The notes under the pieces: model-generated
Databases searched by the model: none
Told to the model about the DNA's origin: nothing
Seen by the model: the letters and a program-made list of their open reading frames with translations, nothing else
Origin: Rhizobium laguerreae
Lineage (GTDB): Bacteria > Pseudomonadota > Alphaproteobacteria > Rhizobiales > Rhizobiaceae
Length of the DNA stretch: 64,000 nt
NCBI RefSeq assembly: GCF_002008165.1
Contig: NZ_MRDM01000011.1
Span: forward strand, 124,001 to 188,000
Direction: 5' to 3'
Position numbers and translations under genes: made by a program
Shown here: one piece after another, positions 28,479 to 38,060 of the stretch
Layout: each line of letters begins with the position of its first letter
Numbering within the stretch: the stretch's first letter is position 1

Positions 28479-29411
28479 ATGGCCAGACTGACTGAAGATG
28501 CCAAGGGCGTCTATGTGATCGCCGTAACCCCCTTCACCGATGACGGCGCGCTCGATCTCGCCAGCATCGACAGCATGGTCGATTTCTACGAGGGCGCCGG
28601 CGTCACCGGCCTGACGGTGCTTGGTCAGCTCGGCGAGGCTCCGAAGCTGACCGCCGAGGAATCGCGGACAGTCGTCGAACGGGTGTTGAAGCGCCTCGAC
28701 GGGCGCCTTCCCGTCGTCGTCGGCGTTTCGGCGCCAGGGCTTGCGCCGATGAGCGAACTCGCCGAAGCCGTCATGGGTGAGGGTGCCGCCGGCGTCATGG
28801 TCGCGCCACCCTGGACCGTCAAGACCGACGATCAGGCTTTCGCCTTCTACCAGTCGGTCGGCGAGGCCCTGGGCAATACGCCCTTCGTGCTGCAGGATTA
28901 CCCGCTCACCACCAATGTGACGATCGCGCCCAAGGTCATCGAGCGCATCGTCAACGAGGTGCCGAATTGCGTCATGCTCAAGCACGAGGATTGGCCGGGT
29001 CTTTCGAAAATCTCGGCACTTCGCGCCGCCAGCGACAAGGGCGCCATGCGGCGCATCTCCATCCTCTGCGGCAATGGCGGGCTTTTCCTGCCCGAAGAGA
29101 TGGGCCGCGGCGCCGATGGCGCCATGACCGGCTTTTGTTATCCCGAGATGATGGTTGGCGTCGTCGAGGCCTATGCAGCCGGAAATCCCGATCGCGCCCA
29201 TGCGATCTTCGATGCCTATCTGCCGCTCGCCCGCTACGAACAGCAGCAGGGCATCGGCCTTGCCTCGCGCAAATATGTGCTTGCCAAGCGCGGCGTGATC
29301 AAGTCCGCCACCCTGCGCAAGCCGGGCGCCAAGCTCTCGGCGCTCGATATTGCCGATGTCGAGCGCTTGCTGGCGCGCCAGGCCATCCGCCTCAAGGAGA
29401 TCGGGGCGTAA
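28479..29411 (+). CDS. DapA-family aldolase (2-keto-3-deoxy sugar-acid aldolase-like)
   Basis: A 310-residue class I aldolase of the dihydrodipicolinate synthase/N-acetylneuraminate lyase family. The pyruvate-binding GQLGEAPKLTAEE segment is near residue 48, the catalytic tyrosine is in FVLQDYPLTTN (about residue 141), and the Schiff-base lysine is in CVMLKHEDWPG (about 168). It lies 14 bases after the lactonase-like gene, probably in the same operon, with ribosome site GGAGAG. It likely splits a 2-keto-3-deoxy sugar acid into pyruvate and an aldehyde; some relatives instead dehydrate such acids, so the exact reaction is open. Confidence 0.87.
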   Translation: MARLTEDAKGVYVIAVTPFTDDGALDLASIDSMVDFYEGAGVTGLTVLGQLGEAPKLTAEESRTVVERVLKRLDGRLPVVVGVSAPGLAPMSELAEAVMGEGAAGVMVAPPWTVKTDDQAFAFYQSVGEALGNTPFVLQDYPLTTNVTIAPKVIERIVNEVPNCVMLKHEDWPGLSKISALRAASDKGAMRRISILCGNGGLFLPEEMGRGADGAMTGFCYPEMMVGVVEAYAAGNPDRAHAIFDAYLPLARYEQQQGIGLASRKYVLAKRGVIKSATLRKPGAKLSALDIADVERLLARQAIRLKEIGA

Positions 29412-29480
29412 CGAACCGATGCAAATCCGAAGCCGCTGGATCATCGCTGCGGATATCGATCGTCATGGCAATGCCGGTGG

Positions 29481-30431
29481 TTAGACTGCAGGAACCGGAA
29501 TCTCGCGGCGCGGCGCCGCAACCGGCAGGCCGACCGGCACGAAACTCGCGTCACCATCGACTGCCATGTCATGCACCGTATGTTTCTCCAGCGCCTTCGT
29601 CACCTCGTTGAGGTCGCCGTCCAGCTGTTCGGCCGGAATGAGGTTGCCGATGACGAAATCGAAGCGGTCGCCACGTTTGTTCAGCAGTTCGTGGAACACG
29701 GTCATGTCGCGAAGCTCCGTCGACCATTTCGCCAGCCAGTAGAACAGGCCGGAATTGCGTGCGGTCATATGGACGGGAAGGATCGGCAGATTGTATTTGC
29801 GCGCCAGCCCGACGGCCGAAGTCTTCCACGGACGTTCATTCAGCCGGCCGTTCGCCCAATAGGCGATGCGGCCTGAGGGAAAGAGCACTGTCGCCTTGCC
29901 TTCCTTCACCGCATGGTTGGTCAGCTGCAGCGTTTCGCGCGCTTTCAGCTTGCTCTTGTGCTCCTCCCGCCATTCGACCGGAATGATCATTTCGGCAAAG
30001 CGCGGATTGACGCGGATGGCATCGCGATTGGCAAAGAACATCATGTCCGGCCGTCGCGCCTTCAAAAGATCGAACACGGCAACGCCGTCGGCGATGCCGG
30101 TCGGATGGTTGCTGACGAGGATGAAGCCGCCGGTATCGGGAATGCGTTCGCTATTGGTGATGCCGATGTCGAGTTTCAGCACGTCGCTCAGATATTCGAA
30201 CGACTGGAAGCCCGGCATTTTGGCGACCGCATTGGCGAACTCGAGCGCCTTGTTGTAGCGCAGCAGCGTATAGAGGAACGGCCGCATGACCGGCCAGAGC
30301 GGATTTTTCACGATCCTCTGGCCGCGTTCGGCAATCAGCGTATCGACGATATGACCGGGCTTTCCCTGTGAAACGAGAGCGATCGCTTCCGCGAGCTGTC
30401 CGAAAGCCGTCATGGAATCGCGCCGTGCCAT
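29481..30431 (-). CDS. 1-acyl-glycerol-3-phosphate acyltransferase-like protein (PlsC superfamily)
   Basis: A 316-residue acyltransferase. The active-site block SNHPTGIADGVAVFDLL (near residue 108) resembles the NHxxxxD box of PlsC-type enzymes, with one extra residue between His and Asp, and a second block, VLFPSGRIAYW, fits the substrate-phosphate loop. No clear transmembrane start is seen. It probably acylates a lysophospholipid or a lipid precursor such as an ornithine-lipid intermediate. It is convergent with the aldolase operon and divergent from xerC. Confidence 0.75.
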   Translation of the reverse strand: MARRDSMTAFGQLAEAIALVSQGKPGHIVDTLIAERGQRIVKNPLWPVMRPFLYTLLRYNKALEFANAVAKMPGFQSFEYLSDVLKLDIGITNSERIPDTGGFILVSNHPTGIADGVAVFDLLKARRPDMMFFANRDAIRVNPRFAEMIIPVEWREEHKSKLKARETLQLTNHAVKEGKATVLFPSGRIAYWANGRLNERPWKTSAVGLARKYNLPILPVHMTARNSGLFYWLAKWSTELRDMTVFHELLNKRGDRFDFVIGNLIPAEQLDGDLNEVTKALEKHTVHDMAVDGDASFVPVGLPVAAPRREIPVPAV

Positions 30432-30570
30432 GAAAGATCCTGTCTATGGGGTATAAGCTATCGCAGTAGAATATGATCGAAGGATGACAATGGCTTGGCC
30501 GGCATTAGCAATTCCATAACTGTTCCTGCTCCAAATTGGCGGACTTGAAGGCAAAATCAAGGCGCGCAAC

Positions 30571-31506
30571 GTGAACGAACTGCTTGTTATCGCCGATCAG
30601 CGCCTGATGGCGGAACGGGCTGCGTGGCTCGAAAACCTCGCCGGTGAGCGCCGTCTTTCCGAGCATACGCTCGACGCTTACGAGCGTGATACCCGCCAGT
30701 TTCTGACCTTTCTGACCGGCCATCTCGCCGGCCCGGTGACGCTTGGCGATATCAGGGAGTTGCGCTCCGCCGATTTCCGCGCCTTCCTGGCGGCCCGGCG
30801 CAAGCAGGGGTCCGGTGCCCGATCGCTCGGCCGCAATCTCGCCGGTCTTCGCTCGCTGCTGCGCCATCTCGAAAAAAAGGGCCTGGTCAACGCCGCCGGC
30901 GCTGCCGCGGTGCGCTCGCCGAAACAGCCGAAATCACTGCCCAAGCCGCTGTCGGACACGCAGGCGATCACCGTCGTCAGCGACGACGCCCAGCTCCATG
31001 ACGAACCCTGGATTGCTGCGCGCGATGCGGCTGTCATGACGCTGCTCTACGGCTGCGGCCTGCGCATCTCCGAAGCGCTGGATCTTACTCCCGCCGACCT
31101 GCAGAAGGGCGCGACGACGCTGCGCATCACCGGCAAGGGTAACAAGACGCGGCTGGTTCCGCTGCTCTCCGTGGTCTTCGACGCGGTCGAGAAATACCGC
31201 ACGCTCTGCCCATATCATCTCGAAAGCGGAGAACCGCTGTTTCGCGGCGCCCGCGGCGGCAAGCTGCAGGCAGCGATCATCCAGCGCACCATGCAGAAGA
31301 TGCGCAGCGCCTTCGGTCTGCCGGAGACGGCGACACCCCATGCACTGCGCCACTCCTTCGCCACCCATCTGCTTGCCGGCGGCGGTGATCTGCGCACCAT
31401 CCAGGAATTGCTCGGCCATGCCAGCCTTTCAACGACGCAGGTCTATACCGGCGTCGATGCATCGCGGCTGCTCGAGGTGTATGATCGCGCGCATCCGCGA
31501 GCGTAA
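30571..31506 (+). CDS. xerC: Tyrosine recombinase XerC
   Basis: A 311-residue site-specific recombinase. The N-terminal SAM-like domain begins LENLAGERRLSEHTLDAYER; the catalytic domain carries the tetrad Arg in YGCGLRISEAL, HALRHSFATH (His-x-x-Arg), the distal His in LLGHASLSTTQ and the nucleophile Tyr in QVYTGVD. XerC/D resolve chromosome dimers at dif. The start is a GTG at 30571. No phage or integron context is nearby, so it is the housekeeping enzyme rather than an integrase. Confidence 0.93.
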   Translation: MNELLVIADQRLMAERAAWLENLAGERRLSEHTLDAYERDTRQFLTFLTGHLAGPVTLGDIRELRSADFRAFLAARRKQGSGARSLGRNLAGLRSLLRHLEKKGLVNAAGAAAVRSPKQPKSLPKPLSDTQAITVVSDDAQLHDEPWIAARDAAVMTLLYGCGLRISEALDLTPADLQKGATTLRITGKGNKTRLVPLLSVVFDAVEKYRTLCPYHLESGEPLFRGARGGKLQAAIIQRTMQKMRSAFGLPETATPHALRHSFATHLLAGGGDLRTIQELLGHASLSTTQVYTGVDASRLLEVYDRAHPRA

Positions 31507-31508
31507 TG

Positions 31509-31610
31509 GATGTCGCCCAAAAGCGCGCAGCGATTTTGGGAGCAACGACATACATAAACGATAGGCTTAAAGCGCATCGCATGGATGCGATTGAATGTGA
31601 GGCGCTTTAA
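31509..31610. repeat. Second rhizobial palindromic repeat family after xerC
   Basis: Two parts: ATGTCGCCCAAAAGCGCGCA ... CAACGACAT (about 31511-31551) with loosely paired CCCAAAA/TTTTGGG arms, and TTAAAGCGC (31567-31575) pairing with GCGCTTTAA (31602-31610) around a GCATCGCATGGATGC core. It fills the gap downstream of xerC. The sequence differs from the GCATGATG palindromes and looks like a second dispersed element of Rhizobium genomes. Confidence 0.6.
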
Positions 31611-31678
31611 GCTCTCGTTAAGGCATTCTCTTAAAGGAATATGCGCAAGCCGGGCGTAGAGCATGAAGCCTCTAGGAT

Positions 31679-32773
31679 GTGATCGGAACACCCATCATGA
31701 CGACATCAATCGGCCGCCGGACGTCTTACCTCGCAGTGCCGGCCAATCTGTTGCTCTGGCTGATCGCAGCCTTTCACGTGCTGCTTCTTGCCGCCCTGTT
31801 TGCCGCCTTCCTGACTGCAAGGCCGGCAGCGGCCGAAGACGTCACCTGCACCGGCCGCAACCTGATGGTCGAGCTGCAGCAGAACGACCCAGCCCGCTAC
31901 GCAGAGGCGCTGAAGGAAGCCGACGCCACGCCGAACGGCAAGGGCATCTTCTGGAAGATCGAGAAGCCGGGATTGGCACCCTCGTGGCTGCTCGGCAGCA
32001 TGCATGTCACCGATCCGCGCGTGCTGGCCCTGCCGCCGCGCGCCCAGGCAGCCCACGATGCCGCCGACACGATCATCATCGAATCCGACGAGATCCTCGA
32101 TGAGCGGAAGGCGACCGCCGCCCTGCTCGCAAAGCCGGAACTGACGATGTTCACCGACGGCACGACGATCGACAAGCTGCTTTCTCCCGAGGACTACAAG
32201 CGTCTCGAAACCGGCCTCAAGCAGCGCGGTATCCCGATCAGCGCCGTTTCCCGGATGCGGCCCTGGATGATTTCCAGCGCCGTCGCCTTGCCGGCCTGCG
32301 AAATCGCCCGCAAGGCAAAAGGCGCGCAGTTCCTCGACCAGAAGATCGCCACCGATGCCATTGCTCAGGGCAAGCAGGTCAAGGGGCTGGAAACCCTTGC
32401 CGAGCAGATCCAGGCCATGGCCGATCTGCCGATCGAATTCCATCTGAAATCGCTGATCCAGACGCTGGAACTCGGCGACAAGATGAGCGACGTCGTCGAG
32501 ACGATGACCGACCTCTACCTCTCCGGCGACATCGGCACGACCATGCCGATGCTGAAAACCGTGACACCGGAGGAGGAAGGCGAAAACAGCGATTATGCCG
32601 CCTTCGAGCAGCGCGTCATCCTTGACCGCAACAAGGTGATGGCCGAGCGCGCAGCGCCCATCCTCGACATCGGCAACGTCTTCATGGCCGTCGGTGCCCT
32701 GCATCTGCCCGGCAAAGACGGTGTCATCGAACTGCTGCGCCAGCAGGGCTTCACCGTGACTGCGGTGAACTGA
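31679..32773 (+). CDS. TraB/GumN-family protein with N-terminal membrane anchor
   Basis: A 364-residue protein. A hydrophobic segment at about residues 22-46 (NLLLWLIAAFHVLLLAALFA) is a signal anchor or signal peptide, followed by a periplasmic domain of the TraB/PrgY/GumN family: SWLLGSMHVTDPRVLALPP with the conserved GSMH motif, then IIIESDEI, and the C-terminal VFMAVGALHLPGKDGVIELL with the second GALHL motif. Members are thought to be metal-dependent proteases or peptide-related proteins, but the biochemical role is not established. GTG at 31679 or ATG at 31697 are both possible starts. Confidence 0.82.
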   Translation: MIGTPIMTTSIGRRTSYLAVPANLLLWLIAAFHVLLLAALFAAFLTARPAAAEDVTCTGRNLMVELQQNDPARYAEALKEADATPNGKGIFWKIEKPGLAPSWLLGSMHVTDPRVLALPPRAQAAHDAADTIIIESDEILDERKATAALLAKPELTMFTDGTTIDKLLSPEDYKRLETGLKQRGIPISAVSRMRPWMISSAVALPACEIARKAKGAQFLDQKIATDAIAQGKQVKGLETLAEQIQAMADLPIEFHLKSLIQTLELGDKMSDVVETMTDLYLSGDIGTTMPMLKTVTPEEEGENSDYAAFEQRVILDRNKVMAERAAPILDIGNVFMAVGALHLPGKDGVIELLRQQGFTVTAVN

Positions 32774-32840
32774 GGCCGCCGGAGGCCAGCTGGTCGTCAT
32801 TCGACCGGGCACGCTGCTTTCCAAAAGCGCCGATACGCAC

Positions 32841-32877
32841 CCAATAAAACAGCCGCCTGCCTTACGACAAGCGGCTG
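32841..32877 (-). terminator. Terminator after lpdA
   Basis: Read on the minus strand: stem CAGCCGC (32877-32871) pairing with GCGGCTG (32856-32850), then TTTTATTGGG. It lies 27 bases past the lpdA stop and ends the leftward TCA-cycle gene block. Confidence 0.75.
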
Positions 32878-32903
32878 CATGCGTTGTTGCGAAATATGTA
32901 AGA

Positions 32904-34310
32904 TCACATATGGATCGGCTTGAAGAAGGTTGCGAGCGCAGCCTCTTTCACCGCTTCCGACATGGTCGGATGCGCGTGGCAGGTACGGCCGAGATCTTCC
33001 GACGAACCGCCGAATTCCATCAGCACTGCGATCTCGTGGATCATCTCGCCGGCGCCGAAGCCGACGATATGGCCGCCGAGCACCCGGTCGGTTTCCTTGT
33101 CGGCAAGGATTTTGACGAAGCCATCGGTCGCGAGCATCGCGCGAGCGCGGCCGTTCGCCGTGAAGGGGAACTTACCGACCTTGTAGGCGACGCCTGCCGC
33201 CTTCAGCTCTTCCTCGGTCTTGCCGACGGAAGCGATTTCCGGTTGGGTGTAGACGACGCTCGGAATGACCTCGTAGTTCACATGCCCATGCTGACCGGCG
33301 AGGATTTCGGCAAGCGCCACGCCCTCGTCTTCCGCCTTGTGCGCCAGCATCGGACCCTTGACCACATCGCCGATCGCATAGATGCCGTCGACATTGGTCT
33401 TGTAGTGGCCGTCGATCTCGACACGGCCACGATTGTCGAGCGTAACACCGACTTCTTCGAGGCCGAGGCCCGCCGTATAGGGCTTGCGTCCGGTGGCAAT
33501 CAGCACGACCTCGGCGTCGAGCGTCACCTTGTCGCCGCCCTTGACCGGCTCGAAGGTGACCTTGGCGCCCTTGTCCCCCTTCTCGACGCCTGTGACCTTG
33601 GCGCTGAGATTGAAATCGATGCCCTGCTTGGCGAGCATGCGCTGGAACTGCTTGGAGACTTCGCCGTCCATGCCGCCAAGGATGGTGTCGAGATATTCGA
33701 CGACGGTGACTTTGGCGCCGAGGCGCGACCAGACGGAACCGAGCTCGAGCCCGATGACGCCGCCGCCGACGACGATCAGCGTTTCCGGCACCTTTTCCAG
33801 CGCGATGCCGCCGGTGGACGAGATGATGGTCTTTTCGTCGATCTCTACCTGCACGCCGGGAATGCCGGCGACGTCGGAACCGGTGGCGATGACGATGTTC
33901 TTGCCTTCGATCTCCTGCACCTTGCCGTCATCGGCGGTGACGGAGACCTTGCCGGCCGAGACGATCTTGCCGGTGCCCTGGAAGGCATCGATCTTGTTCT
34001 TCTTGAAGAGGAAGGCGACGCCGTCGACATTCGACTTCACCGTCGCATCCTTGTGGGCCATCATATTGCCGAGATTGAGCGTCGGCGCCGAAACGTCGAT
34101 ACCGAGCGCGCTCATCCCGTGGCCGGCCTGATGGAACATTTCGGAGGCATGCAGCAGCGCCTTCGACGGAATGCAGCCGACGTTCAGGCAGGTGCCGCCA
34201 TAGGTCGCCCGCCTTTCGACGACGGCGACCTTAAGGCCAAGCTGGGCCGCCTTGACGGCGCAGACATAGCCGCCCGGACCGGTTCCGATAATGATCACAT
34301 CGTAGGACAT
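32904..34310 (-). CDS. lpdA: Dihydrolipoamide dehydrogenase (E3 component)
   Basis: A 468-residue flavoprotein disulfide reductase. FAD motif GTGPGG at residues 9-14, redox-active disulfide C41/C46 in GGTCLNVGCIPSK, NAD-binding GGGVIGLELGSVW in the middle, and the C-terminal HAHPTMSEA with the catalytic histidine-glutamate. It reoxidises the lipoyl group of the 2-oxoglutarate dehydrogenase E2. Last gene of the TCA block, though three unrelated genes lie between it and sucB. Confidence 0.97.
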   Translation of the reverse strand: MSYDVIIIGTGPGGYVCAVKAAQLGLKVAVVERRATYGGTCLNVGCIPSKALLHASEMFHQAGHGMSALGIDVSAPTLNLGNMMAHKDATVKSNVDGVAFLFKKNKIDAFQGTGKIVSAGKVSVTADDGKVQEIEGKNIVIATGSDVAGIPGVQVEIDEKTIISSTGGIALEKVPETLIVVGGGVIGLELGSVWSRLGAKVTVVEYLDTILGGMDGEVSKQFQRMLAKQGIDFNLSAKVTGVEKGDKGAKVTFEPVKGGDKVTLDAEVVLIATGRKPYTAGLGLEEVGVTLDNRGRVEIDGHYKTNVDGIYAIGDVVKGPMLAHKAEDEGVALAEILAGQHGHVNYEVIPSVVYTQPEIASVGKTEEELKAAGVAYKVGKFPFTANGRARAMLATDGFVKILADKETDRVLGGHIVGFGAGEMIHEIAVLMEFGGSSEDLGRTCHAHPTMSEAVKEAALATFFKPIHM

Positions 34311-34406
34311 TGCTTCTTTCCCTTTGGATTTTTGTTTAATCGGCCGCGCGCGATATCAGGCCGAGGAATTCGATAATATACTGCATGCTGTTTTTCGCCC
34401 GTTGCT

Positions 34407-35159
34407 CTAGCGGCCGCCGCTCACATTGAGGATCGCGCCGGTGATATAGGAGGCCGAAGGTGACAGAAGATAGAGGACCGCATCGGCCACCTCCTCGGGC
34501 GTGCCCGCGCGCTGCATCGGGATCGAGGGCGCCAGTTCGCGCGGCCGATCCGGCAGGCCGCCGGAGGCATGAAGGTCGGTTTCGATGACGCCGGGCCTTA
34601 TCGCATTCACGCGGATACCCTCGGCTGCGACCTCACGCGCCAGCCCGACGGTGAACGTGTCGATCGCCGCCTTCGAGGCGGCATAGTCGACATACTGCGT
34701 CGCCGAACCGAGGATCGCCGCCATCGACGAGATGTTGACGATCGCCCCGCCCTTGCCGCCATGCCGGCTCGACATGCGGCGTATGGCCTCTGCCGCGCAG
34801 AGTATCGACCCGGTCACATTGACGCGCAGCATGCGCTCGATCCGCTCTACCGACATCTCGTCGACGCGCTGGGGATAATCGACGATGCCGGCATTGTTGA
34901 CGAGCCCGTCGAGCCGGCCGAATTGCCCATCGACCGCCGCAAACATCGAGACGATATCCGCAGCCTTACCGACATCGCCCTGGATCGCCACGGCCTCGCC
35001 GCCATCCGCGACAATCGCAGCCACGACAGCATCCGCGGCTTGACGGTTGGCGGCGTAGTTCACCGCAACGCGCCAGCCCTGGCGCGCGGCGAGCCGTGAA
35101 GCCGCGGCGCCGATACCCCGGCTTCCGCCGGTAATGAGAACAACAGGTGCATCGCTCAT
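34407..35159 (-). CDS. SDR-family oxidoreductase in the TCA block
   Basis: A 250-residue NAD(P)-dependent short-chain dehydrogenase: ITGGSRGIGAAASRLAARQG at the N-terminus, NNAGIVD, catalytic VDYAASKAAID (YxxxK) and the C-terminal YITGAILNVSGGR. The ATG at 35159 overlaps the stop of the upstream exported protein (ATGA) and has an AAGGAG ribosome site. It is coupled to two genes of unknown function between sucB and lpdA. The substrate is unknown. Confidence 0.87.
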   Translation of the reverse strand: MSDAPVVLITGGSRGIGAAASRLAARQGWRVAVNYAANRQAADAVVAAIVADGGEAVAIQGDVGKAADIVSMFAAVDGQFGRLDGLVNNAGIVDYPQRVDEMSVERIERMLRVNVTGSILCAAEAIRRMSSRHGGKGGAIVNISSMAAILGSATQYVDYAASKAAIDTFTVGLAREVAAEGIRVNAIRPGVIETDLHASGGLPDRPRELAPSIPMQRAGTPEEVADAVLYLLSPSASYITGAILNVSGGR

Positions 35160-35665
35160 GTCGCACACTCCTTAAATGTCAGCACGTCCCAGGGTGCCAC
35201 CACGGCCTTGCCCTCGCCCCAGGCGCTGGATTCGCGGATGGCAGGACCAAGTCCGGGAAGCACGAGTTTTTCGGCCGCCGCCGCACCTTCGGGCTGTAGA
35301 TTGTCCATCTCGCCCTCGGCATCCATGCCATAGACGGCGCCCTGCCAGACCGTGCAGGCATTGAGATCGGCGCCGGTCGCATCACCCTCGGGGCAGTTGA
35401 ACATCAGGATGCCGATGGCGCGCACCGGATCTTCCGATGGCATGACATAACCTTCCATCACGACAGGTGTCTTCAGCGCGCTGAACTTGAACTGGTTGCT
35501 GGCGGCGGCCGATGGAGAATTCAGCGGTGCAAAGCGCAATTCATAGGCACCGTCGCGATCGACGTAAACGGCCTGCTCCTGCTTGCATGCGGCAGCGAAG
35601 GTGGATGCCGGAACGACGAAAAACGCGGCGGCTGCGATTGCAGCCACGCCTGTCCGTCTCGTCAT
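35156..35665 (-). CDS. Exported protein of unknown function
   Basis: A 169-residue protein. Residues 1-27 look like a signal peptide (RRTGVAAIAAAAFFVVPAST, cleavage near AFAAA). The mature part has four cysteines (near residues 28, 107, 120 and the C-terminal CAT) that could form disulfides, and an SAWGEGKAVVAPWDVLTFKE end. No family recognised. It follows the DUF4241-like gene at once; its start ATG at 35665 lies 18 bases after that gene's stop, and its stop overlaps the SDR start, so the three form a coupled set. Confidence 0.65.
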   Translation of the reverse strand: MTRRTGVAAIAAAAFFVVPASTFAAACKQEQAVYVDRDGAYELRFAPLNSPSAAASNQFKFSALKTPVVMEGYVMPSEDPVRAIGILMFNCPEGDATGADLNACTVWQGAVYGMDAEGEMDNLQPEGAAAAEKLVLPGLGPAIRESSAWGEGKAVVAPWDVLTFKECAT

Positions 35666-35682
35666 GATCCCGGTCCTTCCCC

Positions 35683-36432
35683 TCATTGCAGCTTCGGCTC
35701 CTTGCGCCCGTCCGCATTCTCGACAACGCTGAAATCCGTCAGCAGCACCAGCGCGCGGCCATGCCTGTCGAGCCCCCAGAAGACAGGATAGAAACCGTCA
35801 CCCCAGCCGCTCCAGAACACCGCGACATTGCCTCGTCTGCCGGCGACCGGCCGGTGCAGCGCATAGATGCCCTTGCTGGCGTCGAGGTCCGACGCCAGCA
35901 CGTCGTCGTAATAGTTGACGTCGGAATCCGCTTTCTGCGCCTGCACCTGGGCCTCGCGCTCTTCGATCAAATCAAGCGTATCGGCATCCATGTAGCAGCC
36001 GAGACCGGCATCGACGGGATAGCCGAAAATCTCGCCGTCCTTCAGCGTCGCCGGCTCCTGCCCTGGCAGGACCGCAAGCTCCCAACGATCCGGCTTGCCC
36101 TCGGCAAACCGCATGCTGGCAGCGGCGATGCGCCCGAAGGCCTGGTAGAGCGTCACCGGATATTCGCCCGGCGCGACCGTTCTTGCGAGTGCCGGACGGT
36201 CGGGCTGGGCCAGCGGATCGGCGGCAACGATGCGCCCCGAGGTCAGTTCGACATTGCCCATATGGATGACGCCGATCGACCGCCCGGAAAGCTCGGCATC
36301 GCCAAGCGCCACCAGCTCGAAATTGCTGCTTGCCTTGCCGATATCCCAGCCGGCAGCCGATGCGGAGACCGGGACATGCGCGGCGGCAGCGCAAAAAAGA
36401 AGGCGCGCCGCTCGCATGATCCGGTTCCGCAT
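35683..36432 (-). CDS. DUF4241-like exported protein
   Basis: A 249-residue protein with a signal peptide (residues 1-26, ending SASA-AG). The body contains TVAPGEYPVTLYQAFG, FGYPVDAGLGCYMDADT and NVAVFWSGWGDGFYPVFWGL, which match the layout of DUF4241 proteins, in which the GWGDG-type block is the most conserved. No enzymatic residues can be named. It begins 13 bases after the sucB stop and is read in the same direction, so it may be co-transcribed with the TCA genes. Confidence 0.72.
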   Translation of the reverse strand: MRNRIMRAARLLFCAAAAHVPVSASAAGWDIGKASSNFELVALGDAELSGRSIGVIHMGNVELTSGRIVAADPLAQPDRPALARTVAPGEYPVTLYQAFGRIAAASMRFAEGKPDRWELAVLPGQEPATLKDGEIFGYPVDAGLGCYMDADTLDLIEEREAQVQAQKADSDVNYYDDVLASDLDASKGIYALHRPVAGRRGNVAVFWSGWGDGFYPVFWGLDRHGRALVLLTDFSVVENADGRKEPKLQ

Positions 36433-36445
36433 CGAAAGCGCTCCC

Positions 36446-37696
<1,251 letters not shown>

Positions 37697-37736
37697 TGTT
37701 CAGATCCTGATTTCGTGTGTTTTCGTTTTATGCGTT

Positions 37737-38045
37737 TCAGACGGCGGGCGGCCGCGAGATGATCGAGGGCATCGGCAGGATATCGAAGCGGAAACCGAGG
37801 CCGGAAGCGATGATCGGATCGCCGTCGGCAAGAACCTGCGCCGCCGCCTGATCCTCGACCTCGACGATCGCCATGCCCCAGGCGCCTTCACCCTCGAAGA
37901 CGGGCCCGACGATAATCGCCGATCCCGCAAGAGCGTTCTGATGCCAGTATTCGGTATGGCGTTTCATCGCCGCCATTTCCTCCCCGGTCCCGTCATGCGG
38001 GAAAGTGGGGCGCGGCGGCTGCAGTCTCAGAAAGAAATAAGCCAT
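37737..38045 (-). CDS. YciI-like protein between sucA and sucB
   Basis: A 102-residue protein resembling the YciI (dimeric ferredoxin-like) family: MAYFFLRLQPPRPTFP at the N-terminus, the ..GSAIIVGPVFEGEGAWGMAI strand-turn-strand, and FRFDILPMP at the C-terminus. In YciI proteins a His-Asp pair near the N-terminus (here MKRHTEYW) is the proposed active site. Function unknown; it sits between two subunits of one enzyme complex, 15 bases after the sucA stop and 40 before the sucB start. Confidence 0.75.
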   Translation of the reverse strand: MAYFFLRLQPPRPTFPHDGTGEEMAAMKRHTEYWHQNALAGSAIIVGPVFEGEGAWGMAIVEVEDQAAAQVLADGDPIIASGLGFRFDILPMPSIISRPPAV

Positions 38046-38060
38046 TGCGCCCCCCTTGTT

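Noticed and set aside
30571..31506. Possible integrase of a mobile element
   Set aside because: The recombinase has XerC features and there are no attachment repeats, phage genes or transposition genes nearby.
32910..34376. 488-codon frame opposite lpdA
   Set aside because: Antisense shadow; the minus-strand protein has the FAD, disulfide and NAD motifs of lipoamide dehydrogenase.
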